Origin: Alistipes sp.
GTDB lineage: Bacteria > Bacteroidota > Bacteroidia > Bacteroidales > Rikenellaceae
Reading direction: 5' to 3'
Length of the DNA stretch: 41,417 nt
Assembly: GCA_017536555.1 (NCBI GenBank)
Contig: JAFXHE010000012.1
Span: forward strand, 1 to 41,417
Positions within the stretch are counted from its first letter, which is position 1. Each line of letters starts with the position of its first letter. The translations under genes and the position numbers were made by a program. Under the pieces are notes generated by a model. The model did no database searches. It had not been told where the DNA came from and saw only the letters and a list, made by a program, of their open reading frames with translations. Of this stretch, positions 34,705 to 41,417 are shown piece by piece.

Positions 34705-37440
34705 CTATTTGAACTTGATGCCGTAAGCCTTCTCAAGGTAGGCCTCTGTACGCTCGTGGAAGGCATCAACGCCACTCTCAATCTTTGTCTTGGGAGCAAT
34801 ACGCTCGTAGGTGACAATCTTTGAGATGTCCATAGGAGTCATACTATAAGGACGCGCCTTCGGAGTAGGTGTCTTGCCAAGTGAGCGAACAGGTGCTGCC
34901 TTTGTATCGCCCACAGAGGCGTTGCTCTTAACGGCTGATGTAGAGGCACCCTTACGCTTGAGGACGATGTCGCCCTCGACACGAGGATTGATAGGTGATG
35001 CCATACCATACTGGAGCTGTGCTACGCAAGGATAGTATGTCTCGGTTCTACCATTTGAGTCTTTGTAGACAATAGGCTTGATGGTGATAGTGTTGCGGTC
35101 ATCAGATACCTCAACAGGGAAGCGAGCATCCAAAATCACCTTGCCATTCTCTCCATAGATAGGGCCACCAAAATAGCTATACTGACCTACGCCAAGCATA
35201 TAGAATGCGTAGTCCATACCGTAGAAGAATGTAGACATCGGGTACTCACGCTCGATATCAATAGGCAACCATACAGAGCCATCGGCATCAATCTCAAGAT
35301 TCCACTTGGGGCCGAAATCATAGAAGATGTCCGATACAATGGTGAAGCTAAACTCCTCAGACTTGAACAAATCCCACGGTGTCTGAACAACGTCGAGACA
35401 ATATGCGGGGTCTGCGAAGTCGTAACCGAGGCACAACAGACGGTTGAAACCACGTGTACGGCTATTGTACTCATCTGCCAACTGCTTGAACTCCTCGAAC
35501 AGAGCCTCGGTGTCACCGCGCGATACGCCAGCGTTAGCATAGATGTCGATAACCTCCTCGGGGAGTGTCTCGGGATAGTCAACCCTACCGCAGATGGTTA
35601 CATCGCTGGTATAGGTGCCTGCATCCTTAATCTCGTAGGTGTTGTCATCGTTAAGGCTATAGCTCTTCATAGGTGCAGATGCCTCCCACTCGCCTACCAA
35701 CTCATCGAACAACGGTGAGTTAACACGTGTAGGATAGTTTGCACGAGGTGTAGTGTACTCGCAAACAGCCTTTGAGCCTGTCTCGTTGGGGTTGTTGCCT
35801 GTACCCTCCCAGTTGTAAGCCAAAACAGCAAGACGTGTAGTAGCATTCTCACGACTTGAGAGTGTCATATTAAAGCCCTTCTCGCTGTTGATAGCGTCAA
35901 CCTCGGCTGTACCAAACTTATTACCCATAGACTGGAGGAGTGTCAAGTATGAGTACTCCTTAAGGATGGTGTTGAACTCGCGGACATAGTTACAAGCGAA
36001 GTATGCCTCGGTGATAGGCTGGTTGGTAGCGCGAATGTTGAATGTTACGCTATATGGGTCATCGCTCTCAACGGCATTAATCTCAATCTCGGGTGCAGGA
36101 AGGGTAACCTCGGGAAGCTGGAAGGTAGTAGTGTTGAAGCACTGTACGTGACCATCGTTATCGCCCATACCTGTTACCATAACGCGGATAGTCTTACCTG
36201 CCATACCCTTGGTGTCAACGAACCAGTCGGTCAGGTACAACTCCGAGTTACCGCCTGCCACAGTCTGTGTACCATAAGAGTACATAGCCCAATATGAAGC
36301 GGTGAACCACTGCAAGTAGTCGGTGTTGTTATCCAACAGAGGCAATACTGTTGCCTCATACTCGCTCTCCTCAACGAGGAAGACGATATAGAACATCACG
36401 TCATCGCTGGGGATGAAGCGGATAAGGGCATCAATAGGTGTCTTATCGGTAACCTTAATCTCGACGTTGCCCTCAAGCTTCTCGGGAGCAATGCAGTCAA
36501 CCTGAATACGCTCGTAGTAGCCTGTCCAGTAGCTCTCGCGGTCATAGGCATCGGTATCCCACTCGGCATACCACTTCGCCCAGTCGAACTCTGCTACGTA
36601 GTAGCCCTCGCCCCAACCATAGGGACCTGAATCTGTCTCACCTGTCTCGGGATCGGGATCCTGAAGGTGGTACCACGAGAACTCACCTGCCATAAAGATA
36701 CCAGGCTCACCAGGGGTCTTGGGGTCAGCATAGGTTGCAGAGGCATAGTTACCATTCTCATCATAGATCTCGTTACCATTCTCATCGCGCTCAACGCTGT
36801 GATACTCATCATAGATGATGGTCTTGCTCTTTGTGGTGTACTGACCAGCATTGGTAAGCAGCATATCTGCCTCAATCACCTCGCGCATAATCTGGTAGTT
36901 GTACATAGGAAGTGACGTAGTAGAGTAACGGATAGCGTTACCTGCCTTCTGAACCTCCTCGGGGATGTTGATATGCACCTTGAAGCCGTCGTACATAGTC
37001 TCAACAACGGTCAACGCCTGACCAAAGTTTGTGGTAACAAAGTCAACCTTGATGACATCCTCGTAAATCTCGCCCTTGTATGTGTGGAAGGCGAAGTATA
37101 CAGAGTACGCAGTGTTAGGCTCAAGGTCATCGAGCTCCACGACATTCTCCGTAGAGACGTTCATATCCTCAATGGCAACCTTGGTACCGCCACCGAAGAT
37201 AGCTGAAGCAACAACCTCCTTGTCGCTCATAAGGTAGGCGAAATCTGCCATACCCTGTGTAGTAACCTTGAGGGATGCCTGAATCTGCTCAATAGATGCG
37301 ATATCTACATTAGCAGACACCTCCTGCTCGGGCTGGGGTTCTGGCTTGGGCTCCACTGTGGGATCCTCACCGCAAGCAGCAAATGTTAAGCCTGCTACAA
37401 GTGCAATCGCAGCAAACAGATAGTGTTTAATGTTTTTCAT
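34705..37440 (-). CDS. Large surface lipoprotein of unknown function
   Basis: This 911-residue protein starts with a lipoprotein signal (LTFAAC, Cys23), then a Pro/Glu-rich spacer (EPKPEPQPEQE). Residues about 40-140 resemble a fibronectin type III-like domain (VELDDLEPNTAYSVYFAFHTYKG), and similar strands recur (about 445-540). The middle is rich in aromatic and acidic residues, with a short internal repeat around DENGNEIYDENGN. The C-terminal 90 residues are basic and low in complexity. I recognise no enzymatic motif. It has its own promoter and terminator. Surface exposure is inferred from the lipobox followed by an acidic segment. Confidence 0.75.
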   Translation of the reverse strand: MKNIKHYLFAAIALVAGLTFAACGEDPTVEPKPEPQPEQEVSANVDIASIEQIQASLKVTTQGMADFAYLMSDKEVVASAIFGGGTKVAIEDMNVSTENVVELDDLEPNTAYSVYFAFHTYKGEIYEDVIKVDFVTTNFGQALTVVETMYDGFKVHINIPEEVQKAGNAIRYSTTSLPMYNYQIMREVIEADMLLTNAGQYTTKSKTIIYDEYHSVERDENGNEIYDENGNYASATYADPKTPGEPGIFMAGEFSWYHLQDPDPETGETDSGPYGWGEGYYVAEFDWAKWYAEWDTDAYDRESYWTGYYERIQVDCIAPEKLEGNVEIKVTDKTPIDALIRFIPSDDVMFYIVFLVEESEYEATVLPLLDNNTDYLQWFTASYWAMYSYGTQTVAGGNSELYLTDWFVDTKGMAGKTIRVMVTGMGDNDGHVQCFNTTTFQLPEVTLPAPEIEINAVESDDPYSVTFNIRATNQPITEAYFACNYVREFNTILKEYSYLTLLQSMGNKFGTAEVDAINSEKGFNMTLSSRENATTRLAVLAYNWEGTGNNPNETGSKAVCEYTTPRANYPTRVNSPLFDELVGEWEASAPMKSYSLNDDNTYEIKDAGTYTSDVTICGRVDYPETLPEEVIDIYANAGVSRGDTEALFEEFKQLADEYNSRTRGFNRLLCLGYDFADPAYCLDVVQTPWDLFKSEEFSFTIVSDIFYDFGPKWNLEIDADGSVWLPIDIEREYPMSTFFYGMDYAFYMLGVGQYSYFGGPIYGENGKVILDARFPVEVSDDRNTITIKPIVYKDSNGRTETYYPCVAQLQYGMASPINPRVEGDIVLKRKGASTSAVKSNASVGDTKAAPVRSLGKTPTPKARPYSMTPMDISKIVTYERIAPKTKIESGVDAFHERTEAYLEKAYGIKFK

Positions 37441-37503
37441 AAAAATTAGTTATTTGGTTATTAATGTGTTTCAGCAATAAAAAGTGCGCAGTAAACAGTT
37501 TGA

Positions 37504-37532
37504 CAAAGGTAGTAATATTTTGCAAATACAAA
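37504..37532 (-). promoter_or_regulatory. Promoter of the 911-residue lipoprotein gene
   Basis: TTTG (37532-37529), 17 nt, then TACCTTTG (37511-37504) on the minus strand. The leader to the ATG at 37440 is about 60 nt. Confidence 0.72.
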
Positions 37533-37696
37533 ATAGCCATATTGAATTATTTTTGCATATATGCTCATTTTCTGCATAAAACACCCTATTTAATGCATTG
37601 ACAGATGCATACATCCAACATATTGGTTATTTTGTGTGACGAGGCGTGGTTAAAAATATATTCTTTTTACAGCGTAGCAACGCTAAATTTCACAAA

Positions 37697-37743
37697 ACAA
37701 AAAAGGCCCGCGCGGGCAACGCTGATGGTTGCGCCACACGGGC
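37697..37743 (-). terminator. Terminator of the PepSY-like lipoprotein gene
   Basis: GCCCGCGCGGGCAAC (37706-37720) pairs with GTTGCGCCACACGGGC (37728-37743), with wobbles and one bulge, and is followed on the minus strand by a run of Ts (37704-37697). Confidence 0.82.
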
Positions 37744-37783
37744 AGGGCTCGAAGCATCGAGAATATCTATTCGCGCATCGGAC

Positions 37784-38275
37784 TCACAGATAGTAGTAGA
37801 CATTTTCGTAGTTCTCTACATCCACCGATGTACGCAGCAATGTTCCATCCTCAAGATAGTCGAGGTAGATATCGGCAAGGAAACCGTTAACCACGACTGT
37901 CGCCTCGATAAAGTAGATGGTGTCCTGTTTATTGCGCTCGAGTCGCTTGACATCATCCACGGGGGTCTGCGTGCCATAGCTACCCTCAAACGAGTCGCGC
38001 ACACTCTTTGGCAACTCCGAGTAAGGGATGTCGAACTGGGTCATAACCCATACCCCGTCCAACGTATACCACGCTTCACAATCATTCGAAACACCTGGCA
38101 GGTGGAAGTCGGCAACGGCGTGACCGCGACGACGCTCCCACTCAACGTCGATAGCTCCAGGATACTGCTTAAGGAGCGTATCTCGCATAGACTGTGGCGC
38201 ATTGTAGTCATCGTCACAGCCGACAATAAGCATAGCCGCGAGAGCCATCGACATTACAAACATAAATTTTCTCAT
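37784..38275 (-). CDS. PepSY-like (DUF2874-type) lipoprotein
   Basis: This 163-residue protein has a lipoprotein signal with LIVGC (Cys20). The rest shows the pattern of Bacteroidales PepSY-like (BLIP-fold) exported proteins: a LLKQYPGAIDVEWERRRGHAVADF strand-turn-strand unit, repeated as ELPKSVRDSFEGSY... and ...IYFIEATVVVNGFLADIYLDYLEDG. These small periplasmic or outer-membrane proteins are often next to two-component systems. It follows a second PepSY-like gene on the same strand, 80 nt downstream. Function is unknown. Confidence 0.78.
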   Translation of the reverse strand: MRKFMFVMSMALAAMLIVGCDDDYNAPQSMRDTLLKQYPGAIDVEWERRRGHAVADFHLPGVSNDCEAWYTLDGVWVMTQFDIPYSELPKSVRDSFEGSYGTQTPVDDVKRLERNKQDTIYFIEATVVVNGFLADIYLDYLEDGTLLRTSVDVENYENVYYYL

Positions 38276-38354
38276 AACACAAACACATTATTAACCTAAC
38301 TAACTTGGGAGTAAGTTACTCTCGAAAATAATCGGACAGAAAGACTCTTTTTGA

Positions 38355-38810
38355 CTAATCGTCGATGTCAACGAGCTTGAAGTTATCATTGAACGTAAGC
38401 TCCAGACCGCCTGTGAGCTTTACCTCCCAGCCACGGTAGTCGTGCTTAAGCTCCACAATCTTGCTCTCGGGATAGTACTCATTTACATAACCAACGATTG
38501 CAGAGGGTATCAACGCCTCGGGAACAGCCGTATAGCGACAATCAATCTCCTTCCACTCGCCTGAACCTACAAACTCAAGTTTCGTGCCACTCATAAAGAC
38601 CACCTTATACTCTGTGCCGATAAGGTCGCGGTCGATGGTCACGTGCGACACCTTCTCCTTGCTGAAATACTCATCAATAAAGCTCTTCGACTCTGCGGGG
38701 AGCTCCTCATACTTTATTGGTCTGTCGTCATCACACAGGGTGAATACTGCAGCAGAGGCTGCTGTAACCGTGAAAATTAGCGATGCGGCGATAACAAAAA
38801 ACTTCTTCAT
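38355..38810 (-). CDS. PepSY-like (DUF2874-type) exported protein
   Basis: I choose the ATG at 38810 (151 aa); the longer frame starts with a GTG three codons earlier. A Sec signal peptide covers about residues 1-20 (ending AASA). Two half-repeats of the fold are visible: KYEELPAESKSFIDEYF...VSHVTIDRDLIGTEYKVVF and EALIPSAIVGYVNEYYPESKIVELKHDYRGWEVKLTGGLELTF, the usual PepSY-like layout. It lies directly downstream of the histidine kinase gene, separated by a region with four regularly spaced TAGTG boxes, so it is a likely target of that two-component system. Confidence 0.82.
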   Translation of the reverse strand: MKKFFVIAASLIFTVTAASAAVFTLCDDDRPIKYEELPAESKSFIDEYFSKEKVSHVTIDRDLIGTEYKVVFMSGTKLEFVGSGEWKEIDCRYTAVPEALIPSAIVGYVNEYYPESKIVELKHDYRGWEVKLTGGLELTFNDNFKLVDIDD

Positions 38811-38851
38811 AATTAACACATTTTATAAATTAATACCTTATTCTTACCTTT

Positions 38852-38919
38852 TAGTGTTTTATTCTAACCTTTTAGTGTTTTACTTCTCACTATGTAGTGT
38901 TTTGCTCTGTTTGGTAGTG
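38852..38919 (-). promoter_or_regulatory. Four TAGTG boxes at two-helical-turn spacing, probable operator
   Basis: TAGTG occurs at 38852, 38873, 38895 and 38915, spaced 21, 22 and 20 bp. The two units nearest the gene are nearly identical over 21 bp (TTCT[T/A]ACCTTTTAGTGTTTTA). The array lies between the histidine kinase stop and the PepSY ATG. Direct repeats in phase with the DNA helix are typical of OmpR-family response regulator sites. Confidence 0.75.
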
Positions 38920-39008
38920 CAAAGATTATACACAAATTTGAAATGAATTTGAAATTTTAAGATGTTGCCCACTTTTTTTGGCTAAACAATAAAAAAATCC
39001 GCTTTTTT

Positions 39009-40283
39009 TTAGAAGCGGATTGTGAATATATGGCGGCAAGTGCGCTCGTCGTAGCTATATGTAACCCTGAAGTTATAGTGCTCGCATATCGACCTTACGA
39101 TAGGTAGCCCAAGCCCCGTGGAGCCTGCGCGCGATGTCGCAGTATAAAATCTCTCGAAGAGGCGACTGCCATCAAGCGGGGTATCGCCACTATTGGTGAC
39201 GCACAGCACCTTGTCGCCAACCGAGACATCCACGTCGCCACCCTCGGGCGTATGGGTAAAGGCATTCTTGATGACGTTGCTCACAAGCACACGCAGCAGC
39301 GACTCATTTATATATATGTATAGGTGCGCAGCAAGGCTCATCGAACACCTTATGCCACGCTCGGCATATATCTCGCCGAGGCTCTCGACAACATCTCTCA
39401 CAACCTCAACGACATCCTCCTCGCTACTCTCTGCCACCTGTCCGCTCTCAATGCGCATAAGCAGCAGCAATGTGCGGTTCAGGCGCACGCTATGGCGCAA
39501 CGAGTGCTGTATCTTGGCAAGCTCCGCAAGCTGCTCCTCGCTGGGCGACGTGTGGTCAATGAGGTACTCCACGCGGTTGCCTATAACAGCCAACGGCGTT
39601 TGCAGCTCGTGCGAGGCATTACCTATAAACTGATTTTGTCGCTCCAGGAGCATCTCCGAGCGGGTTATGGCACTCTGCGCCGCAGCATTGAGGCGACGGA
39701 ACTCCGAGACATCGGTGTCGTTAGGCACCTCGACGATGCCACGTCCTGGGGTGTAGCCATCGAGCCAGCGCAGCAGCGCGTAGAGAGGTCGCAGCGCGTG
39801 GCGGAATACAAGCAGCGATATCAGCACAACAACAAAGAGCAACAGAGCAAAGAGCGTCACCACCCAGTAGAGTATCGTCTCACGCAGGTCATCCTTCTCG
39901 AAGGTGGGCATAGCCACCTCCAAACGCAGATACTGCCCCTTGCCATTATTAAATATCTTTGTGAGCACACGCGCAGGCTCGGTCTCGCCCCTCTCTGGGA
40001 TATAGACCTCACGGTCACTATACACAGCACCGCGCGACTGCATAGCCTCCCACTGCTCAACAGGCTCAATGGTATAGCTGTTGTTTGAGCCACTGTTGAG
40101 TGCTGGCAGCTCACGCCCCTCGCGGCAACGCCTGATGATAAGCTCGGCGTAGTTCTCCAGCGACTCGTCAGCCTCGTCGTTTATCTCACGCGCCACAGCA
40201 TAGTAGAAGAGTACCGCCCACAATGCCATAATGGGCACGAGGGCAGCAAGAAGGCTTATCGTAATGCGGAAAAAGAGCTTCAT
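39009..40283 (-). CDS. Sensor histidine kinase
   Basis: A 424-residue membrane sensor kinase. Transmembrane segments at about 9-30 and 138-160 flank a small extracytoplasmic domain of about 107 residues; a HAMP-like stretch follows. The phosphoacceptor is H225 in NASHELQTPLAV; the N box ends at N340 (SNVIKNAFTH) and the G box is STGLGLPIV (388-396). It starts 7 nt after the response regulator stop, so the pair is co-transcribed. The signal is unknown; the adjacent PepSY-like exported proteins could tune or report envelope state, as inference. Confidence 0.95.
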   Translation of the reverse strand: MKLFFRITISLLAALVPIMALWAVLFYYAVAREINDEADESLENYAELIIRRCREGRELPALNSGSNNSYTIEPVEQWEAMQSRGAVYSDREVYIPERGETEPARVLTKIFNNGKGQYLRLEVAMPTFEKDDLRETILYWVVTLFALLLFVVVLISLLVFRHALRPLYALLRWLDGYTPGRGIVEVPNDTDVSEFRRLNAAAQSAITRSEMLLERQNQFIGNASHELQTPLAVIGNRVEYLIDHTSPSEEQLAELAKIQHSLRHSVRLNRTLLLLMRIESGQVAESSEEDVVEVVRDVVESLGEIYAERGIRCSMSLAAHLYIYINESLLRVLVSNVIKNAFTHTPEGGDVDVSVGDKVLCVTNSGDTPLDGSRLFERFYTATSRAGSTGLGLPIVRSICEHYNFRVTYSYDERTCRHIFTIRF

Positions 40284-40290
40284 ATTACCT

Positions 40291-40974
40291 CTATCTCTCT
40301 TTATGCGTTAGTTTATAGCCGAAGCCGTAGACCGAGCGCAGCTCAATGTCGGCACCAGCATCCTCTAACTTACGGCGCAGGTTCTTTATCTGGGCATAGA
40401 CAAAGTGGAAGTTGTCGGACTCATCGGCATAGTCGCCCCACACCGCCTCGGCAAGCACCACCTTATCGACGATATGGTCGGGACGCTGCATAAAGTGGAG
40501 CAGTATGTCGTACTCCTTCTTAAGCAGGTCGACCATAGCCCCCGCCACCGTAACACGCCGCGACGCAGGGTCGAGCACAACATTTCCTAACTCAATAGTG
40601 AGGCTGCCACCACTACGTCCACGACGCAACACCGAGCGCACGCGCGCCACAAGCTCCGCCATATGGAAGGGCTTTGCAAGGTAGTCATCTGCGCCCATCT
40701 CCAAGCCTGCGACCCTGTCGTCAACGGAGTCGCGCGCCGAGATGATTATAACATTGTCACCACGCCCCATACTGCGCAACTTATCAAGCAGCGTAAGACC
40801 CGAGCCTCCAGGCAGCATAACATCGAGAAGGATGCAGTCGTAGTTATAGCCAACAATCTTTGTCTCGGCAGAGATAAAGTCGGCAGCCGCCTCCACAACA
40901 TAGCCCTCACCCGACAGCTCCCTTGCGATAAGCTCGCGCAAGGATGGTTCGTCCTCAATAATTAGTATCTTCAT
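40291..40974 (-). CDS. OmpR/PhoB-family response regulator
   Basis: I choose the ATG at 40974 (227 aa, MKILIIEDEPSLRELIA), because the longer frame runs into the promoter box. The receiver domain has the acidic pair ED (7-8), phospho-acceptor D51 in LLDVMLPGGSG, and K101 in LAKPF. The C-terminal winged helix (about 125-225) ends in LRSVYGFGYKL, typical of OmpR-type DNA binding. The -7 box TATCTTTG ends four bases before the ATG, suggesting a nearly leaderless transcript. It heads the operon with the histidine kinase. Confidence 0.96.
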   Translation of the reverse strand: MKILIIEDEPSLRELIARELSGEGYVVEAAADFISAETKIVGYNYDCILLDVMLPGGSGLTLLDKLRSMGRGDNVIIISARDSVDDRVAGLEMGADDYLAKPFHMAELVARVRSVLRRGRSGGSLTIELGNVVLDPASRRVTVAGAMVDLLKKEYDILLHFMQRPDHIVDKVVLAEAVWGDYADESDNFHFVYAQIKNLRRKLEDAGADIELRSVYGFGYKLTHKER

Positions 40975-40978
40975 ACCC

Positions 40979-40986
40979 CAAAGATA
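40979..40986 (-). promoter_or_regulatory. -7 promoter box of the response regulator operon
   Basis: TATCTTTG on the minus strand, ending only four bases before the ATG at 40974. It directly follows the T-tract of the preceding hairpin. Confidence 0.65.
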
Positions 40987-41029
40987 CAAAAGGATTTTGA
41001 AACAGAGTTAAAATCTGTCACAAAATCCT
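40987..41029 (-). terminator. Hairpin terminator upstream of the response regulator
   Basis: AGGATTTTG (40991-40999) pairs with CAAAATCCT (41021-41029) and, inside, ACAGA with TCTGT; on the minus strand it is followed by TTTTG. It probably ends a transcript arriving from beyond the right edge, although a regulatory role before the promoter is possible. Confidence 0.7.
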
Positions 41030-41109
41030 CTCATTATCCAATATTTCGGCTTGTCAGCCACAATAGCTACTATAACCCGCACTACTCGACTACACCCGAA
41101 GCCCCATTT

Positions 41110-41310
41110 TTAGATGCGGCAGGCTCCGATGTGTTGGCAGGCTCCGATGGTTTTCAAGGTTAGTGGGGCGGCATTTTTCCCCGAAAGCTTGCGGATCCAT
41201 ACCTTGGAGGTAAGCCTATCGTTGATGGTGACAAGTGCTCCTTTATGGTTGCTTCCTATAACTGTAAGTTTACGCTTACTATCTGTGATGTCTGGGTAAT
41301 TCGTGCCTAA
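41110..41310 (-). pseudogene. Remnant of an IS30-family transposase
   Basis: On the minus strand a frame ending in TAA at 41110-41112 encodes LTVIGSNHKGALVTINDRLT and continues SKVWIRKLSGKNAAPLTLK, which matches the catalytic core region of IS30-family transposases (VIGKNHKGALVTI..DR pattern). The N-terminal helix-turn-helix part, most of the catalytic core and the whole C-terminus are missing, and the last residues come from a small tandem duplication (GGCAGGCTCCGATG at 41118-41131 and 41136-41149). No terminal inverted repeats are visible. The left limit of the remnant is uncertain. Confidence 0.65.
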
Positions 41311-41346
41311 ATAATTGTTGGTGTTTTGCCTGCTCTTGAGCCCCGA

Positions 41347-41417
41347 TTATATTCCAAGAATATAAGCCAACGAACCGATGCTGATTACTATCCAGAGCAA
41401 AACCCCTTGCACGAGCG
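41347..41417 (-). CDS. Partial C-terminus of a possible membrane protein
   Basis: The last 22 codons before a TAA at 41347-41349 encode a hydrophobic stretch (VQGVLLWIVISIGSLAYIL). It could be the final membrane segment of a protein whose gene continues past the right edge. It is too short to assign, and the frame could be fortuitous. Confidence 0.35.
   Translation of the reverse strand, partial: LVQGVLLWIVISIGSLAYILGI

Noticed and set aside
41114-41299. A 61-codon plus-strand open frame at the right edge
   Set aside because: It is antisense to the IS30-type transposase remnant, which has a recognisable protein signature in the other direction.

Overview
The window reads as a chromosomal segment of a Bacteroidales bacterium, possibly Rikenellaceae/Alistipes-like, although the genus cannot be fixed from sequence alone. 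The main evidence is the repeated Bacteroidetes promoter signature (a TAnnTTTG -7 box, sometimes with an upstream TTTG -33 box) before many genes. The gene families agree: C10 and S46 peptidases, a fimbrillin-like lipoprotein, PepSY-like proteins, reverse rubrerythrin, and long lipoproteins with poorly conserved ends. Most of the segment is about half G+C. An AT-rich island at about 8.3-11.0 kb stands out.

Layout. 1-5.0 kb (+): a phospho-signalling cluster with a membrane FHA protein, a small secreted protein, a membrane PP2C phosphatase and a membrane Ser/Thr kinase, closed by a strong terminator. 5.0-8.0 kb (-): a fimbrillin-like lipoprotein followed by a C10 cysteine peptidase. 8.3-11.0 kb (-): a complete DpnII-type GATC restriction-modification operon (Dam-type methylase, endonuclease, DpnA-type methylase) on AT-rich DNA with short direct repeats on both flanks. 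11.2-15.5 kb: rubrerythrin, an Mpv17-like membrane protein, a 65-residue protein, an ORF6N protein and a CoA-transferase. 15.7-20.7 kb (-): rimP-nusA-infB, with an unusually long repeat-filled rimP-nusA spacer. 21.0-24.1 kb (+): panB, a DUF1893 protein, an ECF S-component and a ferredoxin-type aldo/keto reductase. 24.2-26.8 kb (-): clpB, divergent from an S46 dipeptidyl-peptidase gene (27.1-29.2 kb, +) and then queA. 30.8-34.5 kb (-): nitroreductase and GH2 beta-galactosidase. 34.7-41.0 kb (-): a 911-residue lipoprotein and a response regulator/histidine kinase pair followed by two PepSY-like exported proteins. The right edge holds an IS30-family transposase remnant and the end of a possible membrane protein.

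The most interesting signal is not a protein. Three intergenic fold-back elements (about 20.05, 15.70 and 30.68 kb) share a core internal loop and a small hairpin, while their flanking stems differ in sequence and stay paired. That pattern of compensatory change suggests a structured RNA family. Each sits 9-22 nt after the stop codon of a minus-strand gene: rimP, infB and lacZ. The rimP-nusA spacer also carries an 86/87-nt direct duplication that forms another fold-back, with a degenerate relative near 12.75 kb. A separate 9-bp-period minisatellite that reverses orientation lies between rimP and panB.

Other regulatory structure includes four TAGTG boxes at 20-22 bp spacing before the PepSY gene next to the two-component system, a cluster of TGTCA/TGACA half-sites between clpB and the S46 gene, a 25-bp tandem repeat upstream of the fimbrillin promoter, and two places where a terminator runs directly into the next gene's promoter.
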